Source of the DNA: Acidobacteriota bacterium
Lineage (GTDB): Bacteria > Acidobacteriota > Vicinamibacteria > Vicinamibacterales > UBA8438
Direction of reading: 5' to 3'
Length of the DNA: 7,514 nucleotides
Assembly: GCA_005778315.1 (NCBI GenBank)
Contig: SXOW01000395.1
Span: 1 to 7,514 of the forward strand
Shown piece after piece: positions 6,210 to 7,514 of the stretch. A program made the position numbers and the translations under genes. Under the pieces are notes generated by a model. The model made no database searches and was not told the origin of the DNA. It was given only the letters and a program-made list of their open reading frames with translations. Within the stretch, counting starts at the first letter, position 1. Every line of letters begins with the position of its first letter.

Positions 6210-7514
6210 TCAGGGCTGTGAAAGAGACGCGGCTTCGTCTGGACCGAACCCGCCGCCCAGGGCCAGGTAGAGATCCACACGGTTCTCGAGACGCTGTCGC
6301 CGGGCGCCGATCAGGTCACCCTGGGCCGTGAGTGCGAGGCGCTGCGACTCGAGCACCGTGATGTAGTCGCCAAGACCCGAACGATAGCGGTCGTCGGCGA
6401 TGTCCTCGGCCGCCCGCGATTGCTCGACCGACGCTTCCAGGAAATTCTGGCGGTCGGCCAGCAAGGTATCCGCCGCGAGTGCCGTTTCGACCTCTGAGAA
6501 CGCCAGGAGCGCGGTGTTCGCGTAGATCGCCAGTTCCTCCGCCGCCCGGGCTTCCGCTCGGTCGATTCCGGCGCGCAGCCGCCCGCCCTGGAATAACGGC
6601 TGGACGATGTTCCCCACCAGGCTCCAGACACCGAAATCGCCACTGACCAGACTCGTGAGTGCGCCGGTGGCGGTGCCGGTGGCACCGGTCAAGCTGATTC
6701 GGGGATAGAGTTCCGCTCGGGCGACCTGCAGGCGTTGTCCGGTGGCGGCGACACGGCGTTCCGCTGCCACGAGGTCCGGGCGCCGGCTGACCAGTTCGGC
6801 CGGGAGTCCCCCCGGAATGCCGCGAGGCGTGTCGGGCAGCACCGATGGGCCGTCCAGGTCGCCAGCGGCATAACGACCCAGCAAGACCTCTATCTGTCGT
6901 ACGGCTGCGTCCAGCTGCTGACGTCGTTGCGCCTCCAACGCCTGCGCACTCGCCAAGCTCGACAGTGCGAGCCGCACGTCCAGAGACGGGCGCAGCCCCT
7001 GCTCGAATCGTTCCCGGACCTGCTCCGCCGACGCGGTGAAGCTGTTGACGGTGGCGTTCGCGAGTTGCAGCTGTTGCTGGGCTTCGGCCACCGCGAACCA
7101 GGCTTTGACCGCCTGTCCAGCCAGCGACAATTGGGCGCCGCGCAGGTCCGCGGCCCGAGACTGAAAGTCGGCGAGCGCAGCCCGTTCATTCGAGCGGAGG
7201 CGATCCCATACATCCACTTCCCAGGACAGGTCGAAGGACACGCCGAAATTCGTACTGACGGTGCTGAGCACGCCGTCCTCGGCGCCGGGGATCGGAAACC
7301 CGATGAAGTTCTGTTTCCGCTTCGAGCCGTTGAGACCGACCTGCAGCGCAGGGAGCAGATCGGCCGAGGCCATCCGAGCGTCCGCCGACGCCTGTTCGAG
7401 CCGGGCTGCCGCGGCCTGCAGGTCGTAGTTGTGTTCAAGCGCGGTTTCGACGGTTTCGTTCAACTCGGCGACCCCAAAATCGGTCCACCAGGTCAGACTG
7501 GGCGCCGCGCTCAG
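6210..7514 (-). CDS. Outer-membrane efflux channel, NodT/OprM (TolC-like) family (5' end missing)
   Basis: 434 residues are visible, ending in a TGA at 6210-6212; the frame stays open to the right edge, so the signal peptide and start are missing. The visible N-terminus has the family's WWTDFGVAELNETVETALEHN, normally a few tens of residues after the lipoprotein cysteine. Other landmarks are LPAELVSRRPDLVAAERRVAA, ARAELYPRISLTG, QPLFQGGRL, DRYRSGLGDYITVLESQR and RVDLYLALGGGF, the two repeated halves of an OMF protein with their coiled-coil helices. By family it forms a trimeric beta-barrel plus periplasmic alpha-tunnel that carries substrate out of the cell. It is the first visible gene of the pump operon, 25 bp upstream of the adaptor. 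The TTG at 7461-7463 is an internal leucine, not a start. A lipid anchor is likely by family but cannot be seen. Confidence 0.94.
   Translation of the reverse strand: MSAAPSLTWWTDFGVAELNETVETALEHNYDLQAAAARLEQASADARMASADLLPALQVGLNGSKRKQNFIGFPIPGAEDGVLSTVSTNFGVSFDLSWEVDVWDRLRSNERAALADFQSRAADLRGAQLSLAGQAVKAWFAVAEAQQQLQLANATVNSFTASAEQVRERFEQGLRPSLDVRLALSSLASAQALEAQRRQQLDAAVRQIEVLLGRYAAGDLDGPSVLPDTPRGIPGGLPAELVSRRPDLVAAERRVAATGQRLQVARAELYPRISLTGATGTATGALTSLVSGDFGVWSLVGNIVQPLFQGGRLRAGIDRAEARAAEELAIYANTALLAFSEVETALAADTLLADRQNFLEASVEQSRAAEDIADDRYRSGLGDYITVLESQRLALTAQGDLIGARRQRLENRVDLYLALGGGFGPDEAASLSQP

Noticed and set aside
6185..6280. Upstream in-frame start of the adaptor gene at 6280
   Set aside because: It would add 32 residues with no signal-like character and overlap the channel gene by 71 bp, whereas the ATG at 6184 sits directly before the membrane anchor.
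7461..7463. TTG as start codon of the outer-membrane channel
   Set aside because: The frame continues upstream to the window edge and encodes the family-typical WWTDFGVAEL segment, so this is an internal leucine.

Overview
The window is high-GC, densely coding DNA from a Gram-negative bacterium. It carries a complete inner-membrane to outer-membrane efflux pump, which requires two membranes. The lineage cannot be fixed from this sequence. The TolB-like (COG5616-type) modules and the cysteine-rich tail of the thioredoxin-like protein remind me of Acidobacteriota proteins, but that is a low-confidence impression from memory.

Layout, left to right. (1) Positions 1-561, plus strand: the 3' part of a TlpA/thioredoxin-like gene whose beginning lies off the left edge. 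It has an extra C-terminal domain ending in a CxCxC-x6-C-x6-C cysteine cluster. (2) Positions 567-3797, minus strand: a full-length RND efflux permease, converging tail to tail on the thioredoxin-like gene with only 5 bp between the stop codons. (3) Positions 3794-6184, minus strand: an RND periplasmic adaptor (HlyD/AcrA type) with a very long C-terminal extension. The extension is a Pro/Ala-rich linker of about 115 residues followed by two tandem TolB-like modules. (4) Positions 6210-7514, minus strand: a NodT/OprM-type outer-membrane channel whose 5' end lies off the right edge.

The three minus-strand genes form one operon read right to left: channel, adaptor, permease. The channel and adaptor are 25 bp apart, and the adaptor and permease overlap by 4 bp (ATGA). 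The operon promoter must lie beyond the right edge. The products should assemble as a tripartite pump: the permease takes up substrate using the proton gradient, the adaptor bridges the periplasm, and the channel opens the outer membrane. The substrate cannot be read from the sequence.

The most unusual feature is the adaptor. A normal adaptor ends near residue 395, while this one continues to 796 with two related modules of a fold family otherwise seen in FlgO/TolB/LpoB-like and COG5616 proteins. A run of eight Cs in the coding strand of the linker lies where loss of one base would produce a standard-length adaptor without the modules. There is no gene-free stretch longer than 25 bp, and I see no tRNA, rRNA, CRISPR array or mobile element.
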